Origin: DASXMT01 sp963781305 | GTDB taxonomy: Bacteria > Actinomycetota > Acidimicrobiia > Acidimicrobiales > RAAP-2 | Direction of reading: 5' to 3' | Assembly: GCA_963781305.1 (NCBI GenBank) | Contig: CAWAFL010000001.1 | Span: 186,001 to 250,000 of the forward strand | Length of the DNA stretch: 64,000 bases | Shown: one piece after another, positions 16,003 through 24,260 of the stretch | How positions within the stretch are numbered: position 1 is the stretch's first letter | Layout of the letters: each line of letters starts with the position of its first letter | The notes under the pieces: model-generated | Seen by the model: the letters and a program-made list of their open reading frames with translations, nothing else | What the model was told of the DNA's origin: nothing | Databases searched by the model: none | Program-made: the position numbers and the translations under genes

Positions 16003-16863
16003 TCAGTTGTTGAGCAGACCACCAAGGATCGAGCTGCCCGTGCTTTTTTCTGAGTTCTCGTTCTGAGGCAGATATGGAGCGATGGCATGGGCAAGGTTTG
16101 AGATCGGCATTGTCTGCAGCCACACCATTCCCGGTCCCGTCAGCGAGGCCAGGAACAACGAGTCGGCCCCGAAGAGCAGGTTCTTTACGCCTTTCACCAT
16201 TTTGATCTCGAAGCTCATGTTGGCGTCGAACAGCCCGACGTGGCCAGGGATGACGCGCAGGTTTTCTCCCGGAGCGAGGTGGTATTCGACCAGCTCCCCG
16301 GAGAGTGCGATCCATGTCGTGCCCTGACCGGTCACACGTTGGAGGATGAAGCCGCTACCCCCGAAGATCCCGGCCCCGAGCTTCTGCTGAAACCCGATCG
16401 AAAGGTTCACCCCCGACGTGGCGGCGAGGAAGCCGTGTCGGTGGACGAGGTATTCACGGTCCGGCGCAATGGCAACTGGACGGATCTCGCCGGGTAGCTT
16501 GGCGGCAAAGGAGATGGTGCCCGGGGCGCCCTCGGCCTCATACTCGGTGAGGAATAGACCGCCGCCGGCCACCGTTCGCTTGAGCGCGCCGAACACTCCC
16601 TTGGATCCGGCTCCCGACGTTGAGGTCGTCAGCTGAATCGACGAAGTCATCCACGAGAGCTCGCCGCCAGGTGAGATGACGCTCTGGCCCGGGTTGAGGT
16701 CAACCTGCAAGACCGGCATGACGGTGCCGATCACTCGATGGGCGACCGGCGTCGCCGCGTCGACTGCACCGGGGTCGTCGGGTGACGGCACGGACCCGGG
16801 CGGCGGCGGTGGGGACCCGGGCGGCGGCGGTGGGGATCCGGGCGGCGGCGGCAAATTCGACAT
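16003..16863 (-). CDS. AIM24-family protein with Pro-rich N-terminal tail, 286 aa
   Basis: The core (PVLQVDLNPGQSVISPGGEL, GAGSKGVFGALKRTVAGGGL, FLTEYEAEGAPGTI, GIFGGSGFILQRVTGQGTTW, LAPGENLRVIPGHVGLFD) matches the AIM24/TIGR00266 double beta-helix family, whose bacterial role is unclear and possibly membrane- or stress-related. The first ~25 residues are repeats of PPPPPGSP-type sequence, encoded by a visible DNA repeat (gggcggcggcggtgggga), suggesting recent expansion. No signal peptide is present, so it is probably cytosolic or membrane-associated. Confidence 0.85.
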   Translation of the reverse strand: MSNLPPPPGSPPPPPGSPPPPPGSVPSPDDPGAVDAATPVAHRVIGTVMPVLQVDLNPGQSVISPGGELSWMTSSIQLTTSTSGAGSKGVFGALKRTVAGGGLFLTEYEAEGAPGTISFAAKLPGEIRPVAIAPDREYLVHRHGFLAATSGVNLSIGFQQKLGAGIFGGSGFILQRVTGQGTTWIALSGELVEYHLAPGENLRVIPGHVGLFDANMSFEIKMVKGVKNLLFGADSLFLASLTGPGMVWLQTMPISNLAHAIAPYLPQNENSEKSTGSSILGGLLNN

Positions 16864-17071
16864 GAGAGCTCCTTGGGTCCTTCCTTGTGGGCTGATCGCA
16901 GACAGCGCTCGGTCCGATACGAAGAGGGAGCACTTCGCTCGTGAAGTTAGTTGTCGATCGGGAGGTTGTCCACCATGCCATGCCCCGCCTTTACCGTTCG
17001 AAGCGCTCTTCTAACGCAGGGATTAGACGCCCCAGTCGAGAAACGCACTGGCTTAGCTCATGCGAGCCAAA

Positions 17072-17509
17072 TCAGTTGCTGTAGAGCCTCGAAGGCCTTA
17101 TAAGGACGACCGTCCGTCTCTGTTCGGCCATGGTCCGGTCGTAGGCATCCCAGTCGTCATGAGTGCCCCCGGCAGCCGTGAACACGTCGCGCAACAGCAG
17201 GCGAATTCCCTCGCCGTCGAGTCCCGGCTTCGGGTCGTCCGGTCCAAGTAACTCGGCCTCACCCTCGACCGTCGCCCACCTCCACCCAGCCCTAAAGGTG
17301 ATGCTCAGCTGTGGTCGGACCCGAAGGTTGGCAAGCTTCGTCTTTCCATAGGTGGCAAAGCCGACGACATCGTCACCGCTGATTGGGTGGGCCAAGACGC
17401 CGGCATTGACGACTGAGGATTGGATGGTGGCATCTGAGCGCAGGGTCGACACGACAGCCAAGAACCCGTCTTGACGACCGATGTCGACCACGTCGGGAAG
17501 AGTCGTCAT
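17072..17509 (-). CDS. Pyridoxamine 5'-phosphate oxidase-fold protein (F420/FMN-binding PPOX class), 145 aa
   Basis: A single split-barrel domain: DGFLAVVSTLRSDATIQSSV, GVLAHPISGDDVVGFATYGK, TKLANLRVRPQLSITFRAGW and WATVEGEAELLGPDD. The layout is that of actinobacterial F420-binding PPOX proteins (Rv1155-like). It probably acts as a deazaflavin- or flavin-dependent reductase in the cytoplasm. Its 5' end is overlapped by the out-of-frame extension of the Clp_N gene upstream, so the two may have been separate transcripts before a frame change. Confidence 0.82.
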   Translation of the reverse strand: MTTLPDVVDIGRQDGFLAVVSTLRSDATIQSSVVNAGVLAHPISGDDVVGFATYGKTKLANLRVRPQLSITFRAGWRWATVEGEAELLGPDDPKPGLDGEGIRLLLRDVFTAAGGTHDDWDAYDRTMAEQRRTVVLIRPSRLYSN

Positions 17510-18350
17510 GCCGGAATCGTAGACCCGTCCTCGGGTTCAATCTGGCTCGAACGGTATGTCGGGGTCCCCGGATAGGGACGGGGTCCCCGGATGACGTATC
17601 GGGGTCCCCTGATGAAGCGGCCTCGGGGTCCCCGGGGGAAGGAGCGCCAGGACGCTCGGCCGAAGGGTTCTCGGCAGGTGTGTCGGCGAAGTGAGAGACG
17701 ATCGGTCGGTGCTGCGTGGGACCGACCTCGAGACGGCCGAACCACTGTCCCACGCACCGCTCACAGATGAAAGCGTTGTCCCCCGCTATGAGTTGACCGG
17801 ATTCAGGTGGTGCGAGTCCGCAGAACGAGCAGGCGACAAGCGCCGTGCGTCTAAACCCTGCCGCTCTGGGCCGGCGAGAAAGGCCCGCTTCGACGCCGGA
17901 AGGTACAACACCGTGCGCCTCTGCCAAGAGATGGGTCACGTGCTGGCGCACCGCGGACAGATCTGCACCCAGGCTTATGAGGACCTGGGCTCCGACGCCC
18001 TCCCCCTCGCTGACCACGCCGAGCAGCAGGTGCTCGGTACCGATGTAGCTGTGTCCGAGCTGAAGGGCCTCTCGAAGGGCCAGTTCGAGGACCTTTTTGG
18101 CTCGCGGCGTGAACGGAGGGGACCCCGATGCAGAAGTGACCTGAGCCCCAACCGTCTCTGCGATCTTCGCCCGTGCCGCCGTGAGCGAGATGTCGACCTC
18201 TCGAAGGGCCTGGGCAGCGATCCCGTCGACCTCCCGGATCAGGCCGAGCACTATGTGCTCGGTCCCGATGAAACCGTGGTCGAGGAGGCGCGCCTCCTCC
18301 TGGGCCAGGACCAGGACCCTGCGAGCACGTTCGGTGAATCGCTCGAACAC
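17373..18350 (-). CDS. Double Clp_N domain + ClpX-type zinc finger protein lacking AAA+ modules
   Basis: Residues 1-70 (MFERFTERARRVLVLAQEEA, GFIGTEHIVLGLIRE) and 78-148 (FTPRAKKVLELALREALQLG, GTEHLLLGVVSEGEG) are two Clp_N repeats as in ClpC. Cys174, Cys177, Cys196 and Cys199 (CSFC...CERC) form a ClpX-like zinc finger. No Walker motifs follow, so it cannot unfold proteins itself; it may be an adaptor or decoy for ClpC/ClpP substrates. After about residue 230 come SGDP repeats encoded by a tandem DNA repeat. The last ~70 residues read out of frame through the PPOX gene, so the true C-terminus was probably near 17510-17540. Confidence 0.8.
   Translation of the reverse strand: MFERFTERARRVLVLAQEEARLLDHGFIGTEHIVLGLIREVDGIAAQALREVDISLTAARAKIAETVGAQVTSASGSPPFTPRAKKVLELALREALQLGHSYIGTEHLLLGVVSEGEGVGAQVLISLGADLSAVRQHVTHLLAEAHGVVPSGVEAGLSRRPRAAGFRRTALVACSFCGLAPPESGQLIAGDNAFICERCVGQWFGRLEVGPTQHRPIVSHFADTPAENPSAERPGAPSPGDPEAASSGDPDTSSGDPVPIRGPRHTVRARLNPRTGLRFRHDDSSRRGRHRSSRRVLGCRVDPALRCHHPILSRQCRRLGPPNQR
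17560..17640. repeat. Tandem repeat inside the 3' part of the Clp_N gene, about 20 bp x 4
   Basis: The word cggggtccccggat recurs four times at 19-24 bp spacing. In the minus-strand frame it encodes the GDP/SGDP repeats. Unit lengths not divisible by three make this a likely place for frame change. Confidence 0.8.
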
Positions 18351-18582
18351 CGCCTACAGGCTCCCACGTTGTGCGTGCCGGTGCAGGGTCAACGCGAAGC
18401 GCCGGTCCAGGCTCGATGTGCAGAGCCGATCCGGCCTCGATGCACCAGGGCGAACCCCCGAGAATTCCGACTGCTATAACCTCGACACTGTCCAGCACGA
18501 GGCTCGGGGCGCCGGGCGTTATGGTCAGGCCGGCAGGCCCGGCCGAAATGGTTGCCCAGCTCAAGACCGACGAGGGGGAAAT

Positions 18583-19449
18583 ATGAAGATCGGAGTGGGC
18601 CTTCCTATGAAGGCGCTCTCACGAGAGGACCTGACGTCCTTCGTACAGAGGGTCGAGAACGGGCCTTACGACAGCGTCAGCCTGGGCCAGCGACTCACGT
18701 TTGACAGCAATGACCCACTGATCGCCCTCACGTTCGCCGCCGCGGTCACCTCCCGCATTCGGCTCTTGACGTCAGTGCTGTGCCTTCCGTACCACAAGGT
18801 AGGAGTCACGGCCCAACAGGCGGCCACGCTCGACCGGCTGTCCGAGGGCAGATTCAGCTTCGGTCTCGGTCTTGGTGGCCGAGAGAGCGACTTCGCCGTT
18901 GCCCCCGAGGAGTGGGCTCGCCGCGGTCCTCGGTTCGAAGCGCAACTCATTGCCATGCGGCGCATCTGGCAGGGTCTGCCGCCGTTTGAGGGGACCGAGC
19001 CGGTGGGGCCGACACCGTTCACCCCAGGAGGTCCGGAGCTCATCATCGGCGCCTTCGCTCCCCCCGGCCTCGAGCGCGCCGGGCGACTAGCCGATGGCAT
19101 CCGCAGCTTCAGCTTCTCAACCGACCCCGAGGAGCACTTGGGGCGGTACCAGATCGTGCTGCGGGCGTGGGAAGAGGCAGGACGAGAGGGCAGACCGCGC
19201 CTGATCGCCGCAACTCATTTCTCCCTGGGACCTAACGCTCGCGAGTCGTATGAGGCTCACGTGGCCAAGTATTACGGATACTCACAAGCCACTGTCGATG
19301 AGGCCCTGTCGGGAAGCACCCCAACCTCTCCGGAGGCGATCCGGACCACCATCGCTCGTTTCGAGGAGGCCGGCGTCGACGAGCTGGTCTTCACGGCTAC
19401 CACCACGGACCCCATGGACTCTCTCGACCGGCTGGCCGACGTCATCTGA
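18583..19449 (+). CDS. LLM-class F420-dependent oxidoreductase, 288 aa
   Basis: ATG 18583 has gaggggg just upstream; the longer open frame before it runs antisense to the Clp_N gene. The product begins MKIGVGLPMKALSREDL and has SRIRLLTSVLCLPYHKVG, DRLSEGRFSFGLGLGGRESD and the C-terminal GVDELVFTATTTDPMDSLDR typical of luciferase-like F420 enzymes. It is shorter than the 1.9-kb homologue and not closely similar, so they act on different substrates. It is monocistronic. Confidence 0.85.
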   Translation: MKIGVGLPMKALSREDLTSFVQRVENGPYDSVSLGQRLTFDSNDPLIALTFAAAVTSRIRLLTSVLCLPYHKVGVTAQQAATLDRLSEGRFSFGLGLGGRESDFAVAPEEWARRGPRFEAQLIAMRRIWQGLPPFEGTEPVGPTPFTPGGPELIIGAFAPPGLERAGRLADGIRSFSFSTDPEEHLGRYQIVLRAWEEAGREGRPRLIAATHFSLGPNARESYEAHVAKYYGYSQATVDEALSGSTPTSPEAIRTTIARFEEAGVDELVFTATTTDPMDSLDRLADVI

Positions 19450-19577
19450 TCTCAGTTTCGTCGTGTGCCTTCGTCGCGGACCGCACAACGAACCGGTCGA
19501 GGAGAACCGGCAGCACCGAGGACCGTCCCCTCGGCCAGCAAACGGGGCACGCCTGAGCGCGCCCCGGCGAAGACCAA

Positions 19578-19700
19578 GCCGGTGCGGAGGGAGGCCGCCT
19601 CCCGAGACCGGTGCGGAGGGGAGGCGGCCTGCGGAGACCGGTGCGGAGGGAGGCCGCCTCCCGAGACCGGTGCGGAGGGAGGCGGCCTGCCGAGAGCCGA
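19578..19700. repeat. Tandem repeat, about 30 bp x 4, alternating versions
   Basis: Units begin ccggtgcggagggaggc. The 1st and 3rd read ...ggaggccgcctcccgaga, a near-perfect palindrome, and the 2nd and 4th read ...ggaggcggcctgc.gaga. It lies between convergent genes. The rest of the 19450-19724 gap shows no gene. Confidence 0.85.
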
Positions 19701-19724
19701 TGCGCACAATGACCGTACTGTGCC

Positions 19725-20000
19725 CTATTCCGCCCCAGGGACGATGCCGGCTCCTTTGAGCATGCGACGCAGGTCGATCACCATCTGCTCGTCGATATCG
19801 GACCCTTTGGGGGCCTCCAGCGTCTCGGTCTCCGGCCCCAGCGTCACCTTGTACTTGGCGCCGTGCCGCTCGGTGACTTCGGCCACGCTCTCCAGCAACG
19901 AGAGCACGTCGTGCCACTGGATGTTGTGACTGGCCGGATGTCGAAAGATCTTCTCCACCGTTGCCCGATGATGTCCGTCGAGCTTGATTTCCTCTGCCAT
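19725..20000 (-). CDS. Conserved small protein with HicA-like/dsRBD-type fold, 91 aa
   Basis: From ATG 20000, with aggggaat just upstream, the protein reads MAEEIKLDGHHRATVEKIFR and then HNIQWHDVLSLLESVAEVTE, with KVTLGPETETLEAPKG and a final helix. The IQWHDVLSLLE pattern resembles HicA-like small proteins, but the usual catalytic GSHH-type motif is replaced and no HicB gene is adjacent. Toxin activity is therefore unlikely; it is a conserved housekeeping-like small protein of unknown role. An upstream extension of the frame was rejected. Confidence 0.65.
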   Translation of the reverse strand: MAEEIKLDGHHRATVEKIFRHPASHNIQWHDVLSLLESVAEVTERHGAKYKVTLGPETETLEAPKGSDIDEQMVIDLRRMLKGAGIVPGAE

Positions 20001-20136
20001 GTGATTCCCCTGGATCTGTCCGGGCATTTCCCGGAAACGTCGCACTGAGCGTAGACCTGCCACCGGCTCGATCAGAATCCGGGACTCGCCAGTGCTCCCC
20101 TTTCGATTTGTGGCGTTCGTCAGGCATGATGTGGTG

Positions 20137-20355
20137 ATGGGATCTTCAGGGGACAAGCCGCGCAAACCACGACATCCGCTGGCCAAAGTGCCCAAGTACG
20201 AGGAACCCAACAGCCTGCCCCTTCCTGGTCTCGGCGGCAGCAGTGATTCGGGATCCGGCCGCTTCGGTCATGGCTCGGACCACAAACATCCCGGCAAACC
20301 GGGGCGAGCCGGTACCTTCCTGCTCCGGATGCTCGGGATGCGCAGCAAGGAGTAG
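20137..20355 (+). CDS. Small hypothetical protein, 72 aa
   Basis: From ATG 20137 the product is Pro/Gly/Lys-rich and low in complexity (MGSSGDKPRKPRHPLAKVPK, later LPGLGGSSDSGSGRFG) with a short amphipathic end (GTFLLRMLGMRSKE). No domain is recognised. Codon usage resembles its neighbours but there is no clear ribosome binding site, so it may not be a gene. Confidence 0.4.
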   Translation: MGSSGDKPRKPRHPLAKVPKYEEPNSLPLPGLGGSSDSGSGRFGHGSDHKHPGKPGRAGTFLLRMLGMRSKE

Positions 20356-20440
20356 TGCGCAGTACCGAATGTAGCAACGAATGGTCGGCAGCAGGGAATG
20401 CCGAGGAACGGGCGGGCTACCGGATGGTCAGCCGATGCTC

Positions 20441-21271
20441 CTACGCTGACCCCCGTTTGATTCGTCCGCGCAGGGCGGCGAAACACATGGTCATGCTGAT
20501 CAGCGCGACGATGGCGATGGCCAGGAGCGCCTGGCCGAGCTGGGCCCACTGCCAGCTGTTGCCGACCTCCAGCGATCGCAGTCCGCCCAACAGGTAGGTG
20601 ACGGGGTTGAATCCGGCAACCGTGCTCAGCCAGCCCGAGAGTTGGTCGCGAGGCACGTACGAAGAGGTCAGGAACAAGAACGGGAAGAACAGAAGGAAGG
20701 TGGAGTTCACCGCAGCCGGGTTGCCGGTCTTGAGCGCAATGGCATAGCCGAATCCGGCAAAGGCCAAGCTCCACAGCGCAGCAAACAGGATGAACAACAG
20801 GACGCCGAGCGGTCCACCGTGGAACCGCACGCCGAGGATGAAGCCCAGAACCAGGATCGGTATCGTCAAGGCAGCCGCCACAGCCACGTCGGCCGCCATG
20901 TGGCCGACCAAGATTGCTGTCCGTCGTACGGGGGTCAGGAGCAGGCGGTCGAAGTACTTGGTCTGCACGTCGAGGACGAGGGCTGGGGCACGGGAAACAC
21001 CGGTCACTCCGAGAAGGATCGCCGTCGCCATCTCGAAGGAGGTGTAGTTGAAGCCGGGGATGCTGGAAGTCACCTTGTTCAGGGTGGCGATGTTCACGAT
21101 GAAGAAGAACAGTGCGATGAAAATCGGCGGTACAACCACCATGACGTCGCGGGGCACAGCACGGAGTGCCCGGCCGGCGATGGAGGCAAGATCGTGGAGG
21201 AATCCGGCCGGGCGAGCCCGAATCGTCTCATCAGGCGACTGAAAGTCGATGACGTGGGTGACCGCGGTCAT
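20441..21271 (-). CDS. ABC-2 type transporter permease, DrrB-like, 276 aa
   Basis: Six hydrophobic segments with the ABC-2 pattern (VVVPPIFIALFFFIVNIATL; FDRLLLTPVRRTAILVGHMA; FFPFLFLTSSYVPRDQLSGW, then FNPVTYLLGGLRSL). The SSYVPRDQL/NP motif is characteristic of daunorubicin-resistance-type permeases. The start overlaps the stop of the ATPase gene by 4 bp (ATGA at 21268-21271), so the pair is translationally coupled. It exports a drug, lipid or polyketide-like compound. Confidence 0.88.
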   Translation of the reverse strand: MTAVTHVIDFQSPDETIRARPAGFLHDLASIAGRALRAVPRDVMVVVPPIFIALFFFIVNIATLNKVTSSIPGFNYTSFEMATAILLGVTGVSRAPALVLDVQTKYFDRLLLTPVRRTAILVGHMAADVAVAAALTIPILVLGFILGVRFHGGPLGVLLFILFAALWSLAFAGFGYAIALKTGNPAAVNSTFLLFFPFLFLTSSYVPRDQLSGWLSTVAGFNPVTYLLGGLRSLEVGNSWQWAQLGQALLAIAIVALISMTMCFAALRGRIKRGSA

Positions 21272-22308
21272 GGCTGATCCTCCTCGGTGCTCGTCCGTTC
21301 GATGTGCGTGCCGGTCAGCTCGAGGAACACATCGTCAAGCGTCGGCGTGCGCAGCGTCAGGTCACGCACGACCACCTCACTCGTGGCCAGGGCGACGGCC
21401 ACCGGGCTTATGGTGGCCGAACCGCTGCCGGTGGCTATGACCAGCTCGCTGCCGTGGGTCTCGACCCCGAGCACGCCGGGCACCTCCTCCACCACCGAAC
21501 GGACCCGTGCAGCGTCACCCTCCACCCGGGCGACGATGACATCGGAACCAACCGACTTCTTCAGATCGTCCGGAGTGCCCTCGGCCACGATCCGGCCATT
21601 GTCGATGATTCCGACTCGGTGGGCCAGCTCGTCAGCCTCTTCGAGATACTGCGTGGTGAGGAAGATCGTCATGCCCAGTTGGTCGTTGAGTCGGCGGACC
21701 TCGGACCACACCTGCACCCGACTCACCGGATCAAGTCCCGTGGTCGGTTCGTCGAGGAACAGGATCTCGGGGTTGTGGATCAGCGCGGCGGCCAGGTCGA
21801 GGCGACGCTTCATCCCGCCCGAGTACGTGCCGATCATGCGGTCGAGAAAGTCACCTACGTCCATGACCTCAGCCAACTCGGCGGCGCGACGACCTACGTC
21901 TCGACGCGACAAGCCATACAGCCGACCCTGGAGGTGGAGCAGCTCGGTGCCGGTCTGCTTTGGGTCCAGCGCCGCCTCTTGTAAGGCGACTCCGATTCGG
22001 AGCCGGACCTGTCCCGGCTGGGCGGCCACGTCATATCCGGCCACCAGGGCTCGGCCACCAGTGGGTGCTAACAACGTGCACAGCATGCGCACCATCGTCG
22101 ACTTGCCCGCTCCGTTGGGCCCCAGGAACCCGTAGATCTCCCCCGCCGGGATCTGGAGGTCGACCCCGTCGACCGCGTTGACGCCGTCGAAGTGGCGAAC
22201 CAACGCCTCGGTATGGATGGCGTTCCCGTTAGGGAGCAGCTCCGATGATGCGGTCGACGGACGAGGGAGGCGGGCCGCCGGGGACGTGCTCTGTTCTCGC
22301 ATGCCCAC
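21268..22308 (-). CDS. ABC transporter ATP-binding protein, DrrA-like, 346 aa
   Basis: All nucleotide-binding motifs are intact: Walker A FLGPNGAGKSTMVRML near residue 60, Q-loop ALQEAALDPKQTG, signature TYSGGMKRRLDLA, Walker B EILFLDEPTTGLDP and H-switch-like LTTQYLEEADELA. The C-terminal ~100 residues are the DrrA regulatory domain, ending LRTPTLDDVFLELTG. The family powers efflux by the DrrB-type permease encoded next. The first ~30 residues vary and an inner start is possible. Confidence 0.9.
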   Translation of the reverse strand: MGMREQSTSPAARLPRPSTASSELLPNGNAIHTEALVRHFDGVNAVDGVDLQIPAGEIYGFLGPNGAGKSTMVRMLCTLLAPTGGRALVAGYDVAAQPGQVRLRIGVALQEAALDPKQTGTELLHLQGRLYGLSRRDVGRRAAELAEVMDVGDFLDRMIGTYSGGMKRRLDLAAALIHNPEILFLDEPTTGLDPVSRVQVWSEVRRLNDQLGMTIFLTTQYLEEADELAHRVGIIDNGRIVAEGTPDDLKKSVGSDVIVARVEGDAARVRSVVEEVPGVLGVETHGSELVIATGSGSATISPVAVALATSEVVVRDLTLRTPTLDDVFLELTGTHIERTSTEEDQP

Positions 22309-22354
22309 AGAGACGGCTCCCGTCGTCCGAACTCATCGGTCTGGGCCTGCACGT

Positions 22355-22888
22355 CTACCCGTTCCGCCACCGCGTCGCCCCACCCGGTTCGACGGTGAGA
22401 AGGGCTGTGGATGTGTCCGGCGCAAGGCGGTACACGAACCACGGCGGCGGCCCAGCGGATGGGGCGCTGAACTCGGCGGTAAGGGCCACACCGGTATCGT
22501 CGACCCGAGCCGGCCAGCCCGCCGCCGCCCACCGATCCGCCATGGCCGAGACCGTCGGGGGGTCGGTGACCATGAGGGCTGTGCCCTCCACGACCAGGTC
22601 GAACTCGTGGGCAGCGACGCTCAGCGTGCAGCGCGGATCACGAGCAAGGTTCTTGCCCTTTCGCGTCCTCGCACCGGTCTCGAACCAAAATACGCCATCG
22701 ACCCAGAGGGCCCCGACCGCTGTGACGTGAGGGCTTCCATCCTGGTTGATCGTCGCCAACCAGCATGTATGACGATTGGGGCCACCGGATTCGGGTGCCT
22801 GGGTGAAGCCTTGTTCGAGGCGGGTTTCTACGCGGTGCCATTCGACAAGCGGAAGCCCATAGAGATTGGCGAGGTTGGTTGGTTTCAT
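22355..22888 (-). CDS. Pyridoxamine 5'-phosphate oxidase-family protein, 177 aa
   Basis: A split-barrel flavin/F420-binding domain: TCWLATINQDGSPHVTAVGA, WVDGVFWFETGARTRKGKNL, DPRCTLSVAAHEFDLVVEG. ATG 22888 (MKPTNLANLYGLP) is preferred to the upstream TTG at 22915. It lies 46 bp upstream of the DrrA-like gene on the same strand and may be co-transcribed with the exporter. Confidence 0.78.
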   Translation of the reverse strand: MKPTNLANLYGLPLVEWHRVETRLEQGFTQAPESGGPNRHTCWLATINQDGSPHVTAVGALWVDGVFWFETGARTRKGKNLARDPRCTLSVAAHEFDLVVEGTALMVTDPPTVSAMADRWAAAGWPARVDDTGVALTAEFSAPSAGPPPWFVYRLAPDTSTALLTVEPGGATRWRNG

Positions 22889-22989
22889 GTGGAATTTGAC
22901 GCTACAGACCTTCAAAAGTAATCGGCGCGAAACAGAGAGCCGGAGGGTCCGGGAGGCGATCCGGATGGCATCTCACCGGTAGGCCGGCA

Positions 22990-23784
22990 ATGACCTCAAC
23001 GCCAGTCGAGCAGACTGGGCCTATGGCTGTGGACACGCAGGACCTCGCCCCAGGATGTGTGTTGTTACTGGGTGGACGCAGTCAGATCGGGCTCGAGGTC
23101 GCACGCCAGATCGGCGCCGGGCGAGTGGTGATTCTCGCCGCCAGGCGGAGTGGTCAGCTCGATGCCGAACGGCAAGTCATGCTGGATTCGGGTGCGTCAG
23201 ACGTGGATTGCGTCGACTTCGAAGCCGACGAAACAGACAAGCACGCTGGGTTGCTGACCGGGATAGCCGACATGCACGGGCCCATTGGGGTCGCCGTTCT
23301 CGCCTTCGGTATTCTCGGTGATCAGTCTCGAGCCGAACAGGATCCGGGGCACGCAGTCGAGATCGTGCACACCGATTACGTCGCACAGGTCGGCGTTCTG
23401 ACAACGTTGGCCAACCTGCTTCGCGCTCAGGGAAACGGGCACATCGTCGTCTTCAGTTCCGTGGCCGGCGCTCGTGTCCGGCGGGCGAACTACGTCTACG
23501 GCTCCGCCAAGGCCGGCCTCGACGGCTTCGCCAGTGGGCTCGCGGATGCGCTCCACGGCACCGGTGTACATCTGCTGCTGGCGCGGCCGGGGTTCGTGAT
23601 CGGGCGAATGACCGAGGGCATGCGTCCCGCGCCGATGTCGAGCACGCCGAAACAGGTCGCCGACGCAGTCGTCGATGGATTGCATCGACGCACGGGCGTC
23701 GTATGGATCCCGAGGGCCCTCCGGCCGACATTCTTCGCCATGCGGTTGCTGCCGCGGGCTTTGTGGCGGAGGATGCCACGATGA
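22990..23784 (+). CDS. SDR-family oxidoreductase, DprE2-like, 264 aa
   Basis: The protein has a Rossmann start (CVLLLGGRSQIGLEVARQIG), no canonical NNAG but AFGILGDQSR at the equivalent place, VFSSVAGARVRRANYVYGSA and YGSAKAGLDGFASGLADAL with Tyr-x3-Lys, and a DprE2-type C-terminus (GFVIGRMTEGMRPAPMSST; VVWIPRALRPTFFAMRLLPR). DprE2 reduces decaprenyl-phospho-keto-ribose to the arabinose donor. The DprE1 partner is not in this window, so the substrate assignment is inference. The start may be GTG/ATG further in (MAVDTQ). Confidence 0.78.
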   Translation: MTSTPVEQTGPMAVDTQDLAPGCVLLLGGRSQIGLEVARQIGAGRVVILAARRSGQLDAERQVMLDSGASDVDCVDFEADETDKHAGLLTGIADMHGPIGVAVLAFGILGDQSRAEQDPGHAVEIVHTDYVAQVGVLTTLANLLRAQGNGHIVVFSSVAGARVRRANYVYGSAKAGLDGFASGLADALHGTGVHLLLARPGFVIGRMTEGMRPAPMSSTPKQVADAVVDGLHRRTGVVWIPRALRPTFFAMRLLPRALWRRMPR

Positions 23785-23830
23785 CCTGAGCAAGGGCCGG
23801 ATCGGCGTACGCCGAGTGAACCCACCACTG

Positions 23831-24199
23831 TCAGCCCCGACTGACGATCCTGCAGGGCACCATCGTCTTGGGATCGATGTGGTAGCTGGCGCAGACCCGG
23901 TGATAGCCATCGGCGATCCACAGCGGGAAGCCCCGGACCAGGAGGGCCGGCGAGAGCAGGGTGCCCGCCCGCACCTTGGTGAGGTCCTCCGCCACTTCGG
24001 GATCATCAGCCGGGAGGCATGCCAACCCACTGGACCGGAGGATGTCCTTGGCCGCGAAGTGATGCAGCCCGTCCTCGTCCTTCAGCTTCGTCACCAGGCG
24101 ATCGGCCTCGTCCGGATCGACCAGCATCGAGAGGTACGACTTGGCTGCAGGGTAGTCGTGTTCTTCTGGGTCCTCCTTCCAGTGCTCGTCGAGCCTCAT
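23831..24199 (-). CDS. Conserved hypothetical protein with ParB-like C-terminal motif, 122 aa
   Basis: The product reads MRLDEHWKEDPEEHDYPAAK and ends LWIADGYHRVCASYHIDPKT with VPCRIVSRG. The DGYHRVCA segment resembles the DGxHRxxA motif of ParB/sulfiredoxin-like domains, but the protein is too short to be a partition protein. Homologues are small actinobacterial proteins of unknown role. It is divergent from the MgtC-like gene; another start lies two codons upstream. Confidence 0.65.
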   Translation of the reverse strand: MRLDEHWKEDPEEHDYPAAKSYLSMLVDPDEADRLVTKLKDEDGLHHFAAKDILRSSGLACLPADDPEVAEDLTKVRAGTLLSPALLVRGFPLWIADGYHRVCASYHIDPKTMVPCRIVSRG

Positions 24200-24260
24200 G
24201 CCCAATTCTCCACGGTTTGCTACCGATCCCCCACGGCTTAGGTGCAGTCTGGCACCTTGT

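Noticed and set aside
19725..20000. HicA toxin
   Set aside because: No HicB partner and no catalytic GxH-type motif; the fold resemblance is weak.
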